The notes under the pieces: generated by a model
Databases searched by the model: none
Told to the model about the DNA's origin: nothing
What the model saw: the letters and a program-made list of their open reading frames with translations, nothing else
From: Kingdonia uniflora
Lineage: Eukaryota; Streptophyta; Magnoliopsida; Ranunculales; Circaeasteraceae
Direction: 5' to 3'
Assembly: GCA_014058105.1 (NCBI GenBank)
Contig: JACGCM010000669.1
Coordinates: 3,844,001 to 3,908,000, forward strand
DNA length: 64,000 nt
Shown: one piece after another, positions 37,801 through 49,800 of the stretch
Numbering within the stretch: position 1 is the stretch's first letter
Layout of the letters: every line of letters begins with the position of its first letter
Program-made: the position numbers and the translations under genes

Positions 37801-40800
37801 GTCTCTCAGTAACGTGTCCGTCTTCTTTCGTCTCTTTCTGACAATACCCAACTTACAAAATACCTTATTTACCCACTCTTTGTCTTGGTTGATCAGCTCA
37901 TCAATATAAGTCTTCGGGTTCTTCAATGCATTATTTGTAGGATTTACAAAATAAGAAAAACAAGATCAACAGTTTGTTCGAACCACACAATCAATATACT
38001 CAGACTATTAACTTACTTGCATTGTACAGCCTATGCTTCAGCCTCTGTTCCACCTCCCCCTCTGCATTCAAATAGTTCCCCTTCACCACCACTAAATCCT
38101 TATCCCACCCACGCCCAGTCGAACAGGTCAAATAACCATGGTTTGTCCGAATGGCATTGAATGTGATATATCTCTACCTTCTTATTTGCTTTCCTCGAAT
38201 AGAACGATACTACGTCGAACCATTCGATCAAAAACTTCCTTTCGTGTTGCAACTCCACATTCATTGCTTCGACAATCCTCATCATTTCATAAAAGTTGTC
38301 GTTCATCTGGCATGGGGCTACATCCCAGAAGTTCAGCACCTGCTTCACCAGCTTTCGAAGAGGGGGTTGCATCCCTAGGCGAATTTGGCCTCTGAACGCC
38401 ATAATTCCCTCCTAAAAGAAATCCTTAAACATATACTCGGCCTTTAATGGCACCAGAATAACACCCACCTTCGACAATCCGCGTTTTGCCATGAACCGAT
38501 CCAGCCTCGCCTTTTCCTGAGCCGAGACTGGCCCCAGAGTTGTCCCCGAATCGTCCGTATCTTCCCTACTATCACTTCCCTCCTCTTCCCCTTCCTCCCT
38601 CTCATCACCCGAAGGTTCGACAATACTGTCGTTCCCCCTTCCTTCTCCCTCCTTATTTTCTTCTTCGTCACTCTCTCCGACTATTCGAGCCTTACAACAG
38701 CTCATAGTCGATGCTCTAACTTCTGGTGCTACTATAGCCAATGAGGCATCCGTGGCAATTTCTAATACTTCCACATCACTACTCTCACCCCCTCGACCTC
38801 GACCATATATACTCGGTTCGTTTACTTCGTTCTCCTCATCTACCAACCTCATCCTCAAAACTTGACGGGTACGCATTATACCCTGCAAAAGAAGAGGATC
38901 GACATTAGTTCGATATATTCGAGTATCAAAGTTCGATTTTATAATATTATCTACCCTCACTAAATCGGCCGCCCTACGACCGAATATTAGATTACTACCC
39001 CCCTCGCCCCTCCTAATTTTTCACTTTGCCGAACTTCCAGCCACATCTACTACATCCTCCCGCAGTTACGCCGTTACCGGCGGCCCAGCCAAACTTACCC
39101 CCACCGTACAAACAAAAAGCAAAAGGAGAAGCAACAGCAAAAATAAATTGGCTATCTTTGCCAAAAACTCAGCACCAGAAGATATACGGTCAGCACTAAA
39201 ACTCGGCATCAGTACCAGAGAGACTTCGACCATGGTAATACATGGTCGAAGGCAGACACATCTGACAGCCAGCTCACCAGACAAAACAGTGAAACGAGCC
39301 ACCAGACAACTACAGTGTCAGAATCGACTCCATGTAACAGCTGTCCCAAAAGATATACATGTAATCTGACCTCCCATGGTGACTCACCCCTTTCCTATCT
39401 CCTATAAATAAGGAGGTGACACTGTGAAGGGGTTAGAAAAACTCTCTCGAAAACCCCCCTCAAGATTACCTTCGAATACCCTGTAACCTACTTCTATTCG
39501 ATCTGTCATCTAACTCAATATATATCATCAATCATTTAAATCCTCACTAGAGGTCATGGAGAAAATAATTCTAGGACCCCACGCAAGTGGGTTAGTTCAG
39601 TAATATACTCTATTATCGCCTTATATACTTGCTTAAGCCCCTAGTCGAAGATAAACCCCATGGTGTAAGAGCTAGTTTCCCCTCCCACGAAACTTGGCCC
39701 CTAGATGTTGGACCAGCTCCTCGACGTTATCCGGTGCGTGATCGTCGTCTTCCTGATAAATTGGGTTTTTCCAACTCTTGTTATTCCACTGAGTTTGCTT
39801 CTTTTGTAGCAACTATTCATGGTCATTCTGAGCCATCTTCTTACAAAGATGCATGTGTTGATCCTCTTTGGTGTCAAGCCATGGATAAAGAACTATCTGC
39901 TTTACACCAAACAGGGACATGGGATTTGATGTCGTTACCTTTGGGGAAGTATGTTGTTAGTAGTCGTTGGATAATAAAGACAAAATCTGATGGATTAGTT
40001 TAGCGATACAAGGCCCGCCTTGTTGCCCATGGTTTTATGCAAGAGTATGGGATTGATTATGAGGAGACTTTTGTTCCCGTTGCAAAGATGACCACAGTTC
40101 GTTTCTTGATTACTATTGCATCTGCTCGACAATGGGAGTTATATCAGATGGATGTAAAGAATGCATTTTTGCATGATGATTTGACTGAGGAAGTGTATGA
40201 CTCCTCCAGGAGTTTCTCATTCGCCTGGTGAAGTTTACAAACTTCGTAAGGCTCTGTATGGTCTCAAACAAGTACCTCGTGCTGGGTTTAAAAGGTTTTC
40301 ATCAGTTATTCGTCAGTACGGCTTTCGCAGTAATAACCATGATTCCATTTTGTTTGTGCGTACAACAGTAGCAGGCAATAAAAAAATTTTGTTATATGTT
40401 GATGATATGATTTTGACTGGTGATGATAGTATTGGCATCTCCACTTTGAAACTTTAGCTACATCGTGAGTTTGAGATGAATGATCTAGGTTCTCTTCGTT
40501 ATTTTTTGGGCATTGAGGTAGCCTCGTCTCCTAAAGGCTACTTGTTGTCTCAATCTAAATATGTTGTAGATGTTATTGAGAAAGCACGACTTACTGATAC
40601 TCAGACTAGTGACACTCCTCTTGAGATTAATGTGCGTCTTACTCCTTCTGATGGTGTACCTTTGGGAGATCCTACTTTGTACTGAGTCATTGTTGATAGC
40701 CTTGAATATTTGACTATCACTCGGCCTAATATTACATATGTTATTCATATTGTCAGTCAGTTTGTTTTGGCTCCTAGAACTGTGTATTGGGCTGTTGTCA

Positions 40801-43800
40801 TTCGGATTCTAAGGTACATTTGTGGTACTTTATTTCAGACCTTATTGATTCCATCATCCTCATCATTAGTTCTTCGAGCTTATTCTGATGCTGATTGGGC
40901 GGGGGATCCTACTGACCGTCGGTCGACCACCGGCCTTTGTGTATTTTTGGGTGATTCTCTTATATATTGGCAGAGTAAGAAGTAGGATGTTGTTTCTCGA
41001 TCTTCTGTTGAGGCTGAGTACCGAGCTATGGTTGTGACTGCAGCTGAGATAGTTTGACAACGCTGGCTTCTTGCTAACTTAGGAGTTTTTCTCTCTTCTC
41101 CTACCCCTATGTATTGTGACAGCAAAAGTGCCATCCAGATTGCTCATAATTCAGTATTTCATGAGCGAGCAAAGAACATTGAAATTGATTGTCACTTTAC
41201 TCGCCATCATTTGCAGAAGGAGACCTTATCTTTACCTTACATTCAGTCTCAGTTGAACCTGGCTGATTTCTTCACGAAGTCTCAGAATGTGCAGCGCTTC
41301 CATTTTTTCCTTAGCAAACTCTCGATGTTACTTGCTATACCATCAGGAGTTTGACGGGGGGTGTTATAGTTAGCTTGTATTGCCCAAGGGTTTTTATGTC
41401 TTTTTACCTGTATTTACTCTTTTCCCCTTTGTAAAGGTTGTTGCCTTAACCCTAACTTAAAACACATATTCAAATGAGCAGAGAGTGTTCTTCTCCTTCT
41501 GTTATCACTTGGGTGTGTGAGAAAGAGGGGAACCATACCTATAAGTTTGTGTCTATGCTTAAAAAGTTAAGCACAAGCTTAAGGAAAGGTTCCATCACAA
41601 GTATACTATCATTGAGGATAATCTTAGAAATGCTAAAGATGCCCTTAGACTCATCCAAAAGAACCTTCAAACTGACCCTCTCAAGCAAGCAGGAGTTAGC
41701 TCATCAAGAAAAGAATGTTGTGAGTACATTTTTTACTTGAAAGTTAATGAAACCCTTAAAAAGTAAAAGTCTAGGGTTCAATGGCTCAATCTTGGGGATT
41801 ATAATACCAGTTTCTTTCAAAAATCTATGTTGTGTAGGAGAGCTAGGAATAAAATTATTACCAATGAGAAAAAAGATGGCATTGTCCTCGACAATGATAA
41901 AGAGATTGGTGATGATAGTGTTAGCTATTTCACTAATATCCTAAGCCGTGTGGGGACAGGCTCTTCAACCCACCAAGACCTAGACATAAGGACTATAGAT
42001 GACAATTTGGCCAATTATGTGAAAGAGTGACATCTCTGACAATGAAATCACTGAAGCGCTTAGCTCCATTGGTAATTATAAGGCTCCTGGACCTGATGGA
42101 TTTACTTCCCTCTTCTTCAAGAAAACTTAAAGTATAATTGGTATAGACTTCTAAAAGGCAGTTAGGAATTTGTTTAGATCTAACAAAATGCTCAAAGAAG
42201 TCAATGCAACAATCACATCTCTTATCTCTAAGACCAACAGTTCTAAAACCTTCAAAAAGTTTAGGCCCATCACCTGCTATGTTGTTGTGGAACAAGTGAT
42301 CGGGGGTTTATAAAATTTATCTGTGCAGAGCCTATGACCTTGTCAGCTCGTATCCCATTCTTACTACCCTAGCTGCTTTCCACATCCCTATTAAAATGAT
42401 TGAGTGGATTAAAGAGTGCATAACTACTCCTAAATTCTCTATTTCTGCTAATGGTTCACATGTTAAAAAAATGAGTGATAAAAATATGATTTCCCACTCA
42501 AGAGGAACAAATCCTAGCATTACTCATGTTTGTTTCGTAGATGATTTGTTGACCTTCATGAAAGGTACTCCCCAAAATACAGAAACTGTGGCTAGTACTC
42601 TTTTAGCTTTCAATAACTTTGCAGGCATGAAAATTAACTACTCAACGAGAGATAAGACTTTCTTCTCAGGGTTAGAGATTAATGAAAAGGAGGCCATGGC
42701 AGACATTCTCCAGATATGTGAAGGTAACCTCCCAGTGAAATATCTTGGCCTGCCAAGGATGTTAACCAGGTTAAAAGCTTCTCACTGCCTTCCTCTTGCC
42801 GCAAAGCTTTATCAGAAATTAACTCCTGGATGTGTAAGCACTAATCTTATGCAGGAAAACTAACACTCTTGAAGACTATTCTCAGTAGCATGCATGTGTA
42901 CTGAAGTTTTTGTTTTCTTTCCCCTAAGTCTACCATCAACTCATCAACTTATCAACTTGTTGAGCAGTATTTGTAAGAACTTTCTGTGGTCTGGCCTTGA
43001 TAAGCTGGGAAACCTGTTATTTTCCCTTTCAAGAGGGAGGGCCAGATATCAAAAACATCACTTTGTTCAACAGAGCTGCCACCCTTAGACACCTTTGGAA
43101 CATAGTCTCTAGAAAGGAATCTTTGTGGGTGGATTGGGTGTATGGAAACCTTAGTAAAAACAAAAACTTTTGGAGTCGGACCATACCCCAAAGCAGCTCT
43201 TGGATCTGGAGGAACATACTCAAGTGGAGACGAAAGATGATGATAGAGTTTGGACTGTTGCTGCTAAAGAGAGTTCACTCTCAAAGAGACCTATTAAGCA
43301 ATGAGAGCAGTCAAGCCTAAACTGAGTGGACTAAACTGGTGTGGTTTCAAGGCAACATACCTAGAACCAGTTTTATCAGTTGGCTTACTATCAACAAAAA
43401 CTGAGGACATAGAACAAGCTATTGAAGTGAGAAGTTGTGAATAAATCCAAGCGCCTCTTCTGTTGGAATGCAGAGGAGTATGAGGAGCACATAATGATGG
43501 GCTGCAGCTTCTGAAAGCCTATATGGACCAAGCTGCTAACTCTGATGGGATACAATAGATCCCCCCACTGACTGGGATACAAAAATAAAGTGGTGCACTC
43601 TAAATTTTAAGGGTTCAGACTTCAGACCTTGTTAGTATATCCAAAAAGAACACTCTTAATTCCTGCATCTACAACATCTGGAAGGAGAGGAATAATAGTG
43701 TTAAATAATACTAAATTTACACCTGCTGTCATCTACAACAAGATCAAGAATGAGATCAGATACAAGCTACAAGCTAGGAATCTTGGGTTACAACCTGAAG

Positions 43801-46800
43801 AAGAAGCTATTAGAACAGTTGAAGCTTGGAACCTGAATGCTACATGGATCAACAAGTATCACATAACCTGCAAATCGAAGAAACCTCCTAACAACAGCTA
43901 TGCCCTCAATACTGATAGTTCATATGCTAATACACGTGCCCTTGGTGCTATTATTAGGAATTTGGGATGGAGATCCTGTAAGAGCTTGCGCTGGGCATGT
44001 AAAGCCTAAGTCAGTCTTGTATCATGAGCTTCAAGCTGTATCCATGGGTCTCAAACTTGCTCTGAAAGATAATGTTACTAGAGTATGTGTTTACACAGAT
44101 TCCCAGAATGTTGTGAATCTCATTAAAAATGGTACTAGGCCAGATTGGACAGACAAGAATGGCGAAAGATATCTTTAATATCATGGAGCAGTTTGAGTTC
44201 TGTGATATTGAACATCAGTTTAGGAAAACTAATAGAGCAGCAGGTCTGCTTGCAAGACCAGCAGCTATTGGGTATGAAGAAATTGATCCAAAATACTTCT
44301 ATGAAGAACTAAATTTTATCAACCTTGAGGATGCAAGTGGTAGATTGTATATAAGATCTCTCAGTGGTGTGCTTTTGCTTTCTGTATTTATAGGTTGTAC
44401 TTTTTTTTTGGTTTTCCTTCTTTGATTGTTACCTCTTTGTGTAAGGCCCTCATCCCGCTTGTCAAGGGGTGGTGAGTTGTTCCCACCCTGTACATACTTG
44501 TTTTTTTTTATACATTTAGGGGATTCTATTCCCCCAGCTTGCCTTTCAAAAGAAATTTATCTCAAACATTTCATACAAACACAGTTTAGCTTACTTTGAC
44601 CAAATCCTAGTTGCTTTAACTAAGTTGTCAGCTCAGCTTAGTCTCAGCCCCGACACCCGTAATCCACACCAGCTTTTCGCTAGCCAACTTAACAGTGTCC
44701 GGAAACCTACATATAAGGGTTCGCCATCATAACCCAGATTGAAGTTTTCGTAGGCCTAAAATGGTCTTAGTTAACTTTTAGGATTGGACCTTCTCTAGCT
44801 TAGGAAGACTTTGAGATGGCTTAGACCTGCTTCAACTCACTTAAGCTGGTTTACCGACCATCTTCTTGATTAACCTTGAATGCTACTTCTTCGGTTGCGA
44901 TTGAAGATCTCAACATGCTCCAGATAAGTTTCCACAGGCTCCATTTCCAATTAATTTAATTATTTTTCTTCTCTGCTCAATTTTCCTGATAAACGCACAA
45001 CAGTGTTTTCTTCATCTTTTCCTTTATGTTTTCAAACTGACCCTTATGTTCAAATATGTTTAAGCATAACTAATGCGTCAAAGTTTGAGCAGTTTGAAAG
45101 ACAGTATAAACAGTAGAATCGACTAATCTAAAGCCAACTCGTCCATTTGAAAGATCGGATAAAAAGAAGAAAAGATAAAGCAGTATCAACAATATAAATG
45201 CTTGCACGTCCTTTTTCTAACCAATTAATGTTTGTTAAGTATTTTACTTGGGGACTGTTTGACAGCAAATCTTCTTATAGCCTTTCTATAACTTTACCTA
45301 ACAAGAACCATTCCGAAAAAAATATTTTCTATGAAGTGGTTAAGAAACAGATAATTCATTCTGTAACTTGAAGATGTTTCAGGCAAGCTCCAAAAAGAAT
45401 TTGGCTAATTTGATATCCCCGCGCAAACTTCGGTGCTTCAACGCTGGCAAACTCCAGAAAGTCATAGAAGTAAGTTGGAATGAAAGTGAAGTAGGATAAA
45501 AAAGAAAGAAACTACAACAGGTCCGGCATTATTCTACTTCAAGCCATAGAGTATAAGAGGAACGTGTTGAGACAGAACAATGTGATTAATTGGTATATTA
45601 ACCATCCTAATGGATCTGATGTTAAAGGGCAAGTTACAAAAATTAAGTTTCAATGCTTTTTATATCAAATTTGGAGAGTGAGGAATGAAAGAATCTTCCA
45701 ATACAGTGCTAAGGTGGTGTTGTACAAGTTCAGGAGTGACAGCCTAATCAAAATGGCCAGCAATAATATTGTTATTCTTGATACCCCAACTAATAGAGTA
45801 ATAGAGTGTTCATGAGCAGATTGAATGTTAGCAAGGAATTTAGTGTCAATAACTCCCTTTTCTGCATGGAAACCTCCTGCTGATATGTTTATTATCAACA
45901 CTGCTGGCTCTTTGAAAGATGGAATTGATGGGTTTGGTGCTATCATTGGAATACCTGAGGCTGATGCTGCTTCAGGTCAGATGGGCCTTCCATGAGTTGC
46001 AGGGTATTGAAATGGGACGGTTGCTTGCTCTTAGAAAGATCTTCACTTAACTTAGAATTGCTAGCGACTCCACTTGTGCTTTACAGTACATCACCAACAA
46101 AACCCTCTTAGAGGGCTAAAGTTTTGCTTAATAAAATCAAGGCCTTGATTAGAAGATTTAATCACTTCGAGATTATTCAAATGTTCAGAGAGGCCAATAG
46201 AGCTATTGATCACATTGCAGGGATTCACCCTAACTCTACCTTCATGAAGATCAGCCCTAGCTCCTTTGGTGAGGACCTCAAGAAGATTGCTGACGAAGAT
46301 GCTAGTGGAATCTTATATGAGAGTGTAAGTTTTTTTCTAGTGTTCTTCCCTAGGCTTTTCTGGTAGAGTGGTAGAACCTCTTTTTTACTATTTTTCTCAT
46401 TTATATATTCAAAGGGGTCCCAACCCCGGCTAATTTCTATTTGGAGAAATAATTATTAAGGTACACCAAAACTTCCAAAAAAACGACTCTGAGTCCCATT
46501 ACGTGGTTGCACGACTATGTGGTGTTGTAAGAAATCAACTGAACTGCTCAAATATGAAATTCAGTTGAGGGTAGTGCCCTCACCATTTCTGTGCTTGACC
46601 TTTCCAGTCTGATCCCCACCGTCTGTTGAGATATCGCCTTACATCTAGTGGGAAATCATATGTCAACCAATGTGGCACCTGCACAAATAATAAGAATGGA
46701 GCATTTCAGCTTGCTATTAACTTCTAACTCCATACATGAAAGTTTTAACTTCACCATCCAGTTTGACTGCCAACTACTAAGATGGATAATAAGATTGACA

Positions 46801-49800
46801 GCAAGGAAATAAACTGATTCAAGGAAATAAAGTTAAACCTTCAGTATTTTGTTCTTTGTTGGCATACATAATATTTTGATATACTTTAGTCTCTTCATTC
46901 TTTAAACGTAAGAAATATAAATCGAAGTTTAAGAGCCAACACGATTGCAAGGGTAAATTAATAAACCAAAGCAAAGTGCAGTATGCCCGAGGAATTCAAC
47001 AAAATACTAATAAATTAGTAGAAATCAAACCTCTGCAATAACCTCTGCAGAAGTAACTCCTGTTTCTTCTCTCAACTCTCTAATGGCGGCAGTTCTTGGA
47101 TCTTCATCTAAATCAACACCACCCTATAAACAAAAATTCAATTAGAAATATCTCAGCAAGAAGAACAATTCAGACTCAGACCTTCTAACCAAGGAGACGG
47201 CAATTGTAAATAAACGATTGCTAAAGCTAAAAGACAAAATGGGTTAGATCTGGAAAAACTAAATTATTAGAGACCATTGATTCCGCAATGATGTCGCATT
47301 TGATACCTTCCCACAATTAATACCTTATTTTTTACGACTATTTGAAAAATTACCTAGTGCCAAGAAAGTCCCCCAGTGTATTTGTCACTAAAAACCCCTG
47401 ATACTACCGTTAACTATCAGAGTATGATCACACCATCCCCTAGGTAACAACGACACGGATAAGGGTGTCGAAAACGGCAGAAAATTGTTAAGTACCTTGT
47501 AAATAGTGTTGGACACGTGTGTCCGAGTGTCCAAGTGTCTAGTGTCGGACACGTTTATTTTTTTAAAGTGAAGTGTCGTTACCTAGACCGTCACTTATTT
47601 TTTCTATTTTGATTTATCAAACTCTAAAGAAACCCGTGAAACAAATGCAGATTTTTATATTTTTTTACATGGTTTGAAATACAATAATTCCCATCACAAT
47701 ATATCACGAGTTCTACCCTCTTCTATTAGTAATACTAGTACAACCTTACATGGCTTAGCACGACTATAACTTGGGTGATCATCAGCCTTTCAGTTACACA
47801 AGCATCCCTAACAACCAGTGCAGAAAAGGACTAAAACGTATCAAAAGTGAGCTAAAGGCAGTTCCATGGTTTCGAACAAATGGAAATTCCAAGAAGAACC
47901 AATAGATAGGAATAACACGATAAGGCCCCTGACCTCATGAACCCCATGGGATATCAGCCCCATATGCAAGATACTGATAACACTTAACTTGGCGGAAGCA
48001 AACAAGTTGAAGAAGAACGCGTTTAAAAGGAACAAGCAAAGAGGAACAAACTATCGGATCAACACTGAATGCTGGAAAATCAAAAGAGAGCTTAGAAATA
48101 CAAATGCAGCTCCATTGATAAATATCAATGATCAATGGGCCTAAAGAAGATTGTCCAAGATGACGTTAGTGGATAAATTTATGTGAGATTCTGAGAGACT
48201 AGCTCTATTGATAAATATCAATGATCAATGGGACTAAAGAAGATTGTCCAAGATGACGTTAGTGGATAAATTTATGTGAGATTCTGAGAGACTACTGTTA
48301 ACTGGACAAAATCAGTATTAAAACCTTCTCGAACCTTGAACCCTACAGAAAACAAAAGAGTTATAAACGGATGTCGCTAAAATGTAACCCTCCTATTGAA
48401 AGTTGACAAAGATGGATCCACATGCTTGGACAGAGGCTTGTACATACAAATACTAGGATCAAGATTCTTTTGAAATCCCTCAATCTCATAATATCTTAAA
48501 CCTGGAAAAAAAAATCAAAATCTCTAAGAATCCATACAAAATATAAATCTCTTTCCAGTATCTCCTAAATGGCAACTCTTTTGAAATAATAAAAAGAAAA
48601 GCCTCAATATCACGACCTAGGCATAACGTAAGGAAAAAATATTGTTTCTCATTAATTTGAATAGACCGGACGAGGGGTTTAGATAGTTACAACATTAGGA
48701 AGTTATCATAATAAACTATAGGTTACACATACACAGGAGTTACACGGAAGTTATAATTGCAAGATAGACATGCATGGGTTTCTGTTATAGGCTTGACATT
48801 ATTTCGCATTGTAATATGCCATGTGGTCTAATACACACCGTCAAACTGATGATCTGATATCAGAAATTAGTTTGCTCCGAAACTTCACAAACTTTGGCGA
48901 TTTAAATCCTTTGGCGAAGATGTCCGATGTTTGCTCATATGTGGAGATGTAAAGTACATGAAAGTTACCGGTAGCAACACACTTTCGAAGGAAGTGATAA
49001 TTGATCTCTATGTGCTTTGTATGAGCGTGAAGTACAGAATTGGCCGCCATATAGGTTGTACTAATAATATCGCAGTACAATAAACACGGTCTTGTCGCAT
49101 CTCGACCAATTCCCCAAAGAATGTAATAAATTTGTGACATATCGGCAACAGTAGTACCAAGAGCGCGAGACTTGTCTTCTCTGCTTGAACGAGCGTCGGT
49201 TGCTTTTTCATACTCCAAGAGATAAGGTTATGAGCAAGAAAAATATAAAATCCTGTTGTAGATTGTCGATTATCCAGATTACGTACATAATCAGCATCCC
49301 AAAATGCAGATAATTGATGGATTGAACCATAGAGGAGAAAAATCCAAAGTCCTAAGGAACCCTTTACACAGCGTAGTATGCATTTGGCCGCAACTAAATG
49401 AGATGATCGAGTAGGTGCATAAATTGAAAAACTTGATTGACTGCGAAAGAAATATCATGCCGAATCGGTGAAAGGTATTATAGTGCACCTACTATACTAC
49501 GAAACTCAATCGAGTCTGAAAGAGGATCGCCATCATAACATGGTAGGTATTGGTGACCTGCTACAGTGTTGCAAGGCTTGGCACCAACCATCCCAACTTT
49601 AGTAAGTAAATCCAGTAAATATTTTGATTGAGTTAGATACAGACAAAGAGAAGTACGTTTTGCTTCGATGCCCAGGAAGAAGTGGAGATCTCCTAGATCA
49701 GTCATGTCAAATGGAGGGAAGCTGAGTCGCAACTCTAAGACTCGGAGTGGTGCCCTTCTTAGAGAGTTATAGCAAAACAATCATTAAGTCAATAATCAAC

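Larger units (their letters stand above)
29382..39697 (+). mobile_element. Tat-type Ty3/gypsy nested in copia element 2
   Basis: The order is 5' LTR (29382-30086), PBS-like TTGGCCCCTACTTTGG, gag, protease, RT, RNase H, second RNase H, integrase, a long 3' region with tandem repeats and an antisense ORF, then a 3' LTR (about 39178-39697). The extra RNase H and the large 3' region are hallmarks of the Tat lineage. CCCCTA occurs at 29376-29381 and 39698-39703, and the copia reading frame is continuous when the insert is ignored, which supports it as the target duplication. Confidence 0.85.
26513..41507 (+). mobile_element. Ty1/copia element 2 with short LTRs, carrying a nested gypsy
   Basis: Two LTRs of about 145 bp (26513-26656 and 41362-41507) flank gag, pre-integrase, integrase, RT and RNase H in copia order. 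The target duplication CTTGG is present at 26508-26512 and 41508-41512. A PBS TGGTATCAAGAGC follows the 5' LTR without gap, and a G-rich polypurine tract precedes the 3' LTR. A Tat-type gypsy occupies 29382-39697, leaving about 4.7 kb of copia sequence. Antisense to the Nudix gene. Confidence 0.93.
20459..44560 (+). mobile_element. L1-like LINE 2, split by two later insertions
   Basis: ORF1 with DUF4283 and CCHC knuckle (about 20459-22800), endonuclease (25723-26507), RT (41508-43320) and RNase H (43629-44360) lie in the plus-strand order of one LINE. The LINE is interrupted at 22978/25137 by a solo LTR and at 26512/41508 by a copia element, each with target duplications. The 3' end is taken near the T/A-rich sequence before 44560. 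I did not find a clear outer target duplication. Confidence 0.85.
14070..46583 (-). other. NUDT26: Giant intron 4 of the Nudix gene (32,514 bp)
   Basis: The intron is bounded by GTGAGG on the exon 4 side and TTTGCAG on the exon 5 side. It holds two LINEs, a solo LTR, a copia element, a Tat gypsy nested inside that copia, and a LINE fragment. LINE 1 lies in the gene's sense. LINE 2, the copia and the gypsy lie antisense. Little unassigned sequence is left (about 14070-14342, 19961-20458, 44561-45530, 46441-46583). Confidence 0.9.

Noticed and set aside
26513..41507. An endogenous pararetrovirus as an explanation for the RT-containing segment
   Set aside because: LTRs, primer site, integrase, polypurine tract and a 5-bp target duplication show copia and gypsy retrotransposons; no coat or movement protein was seen.
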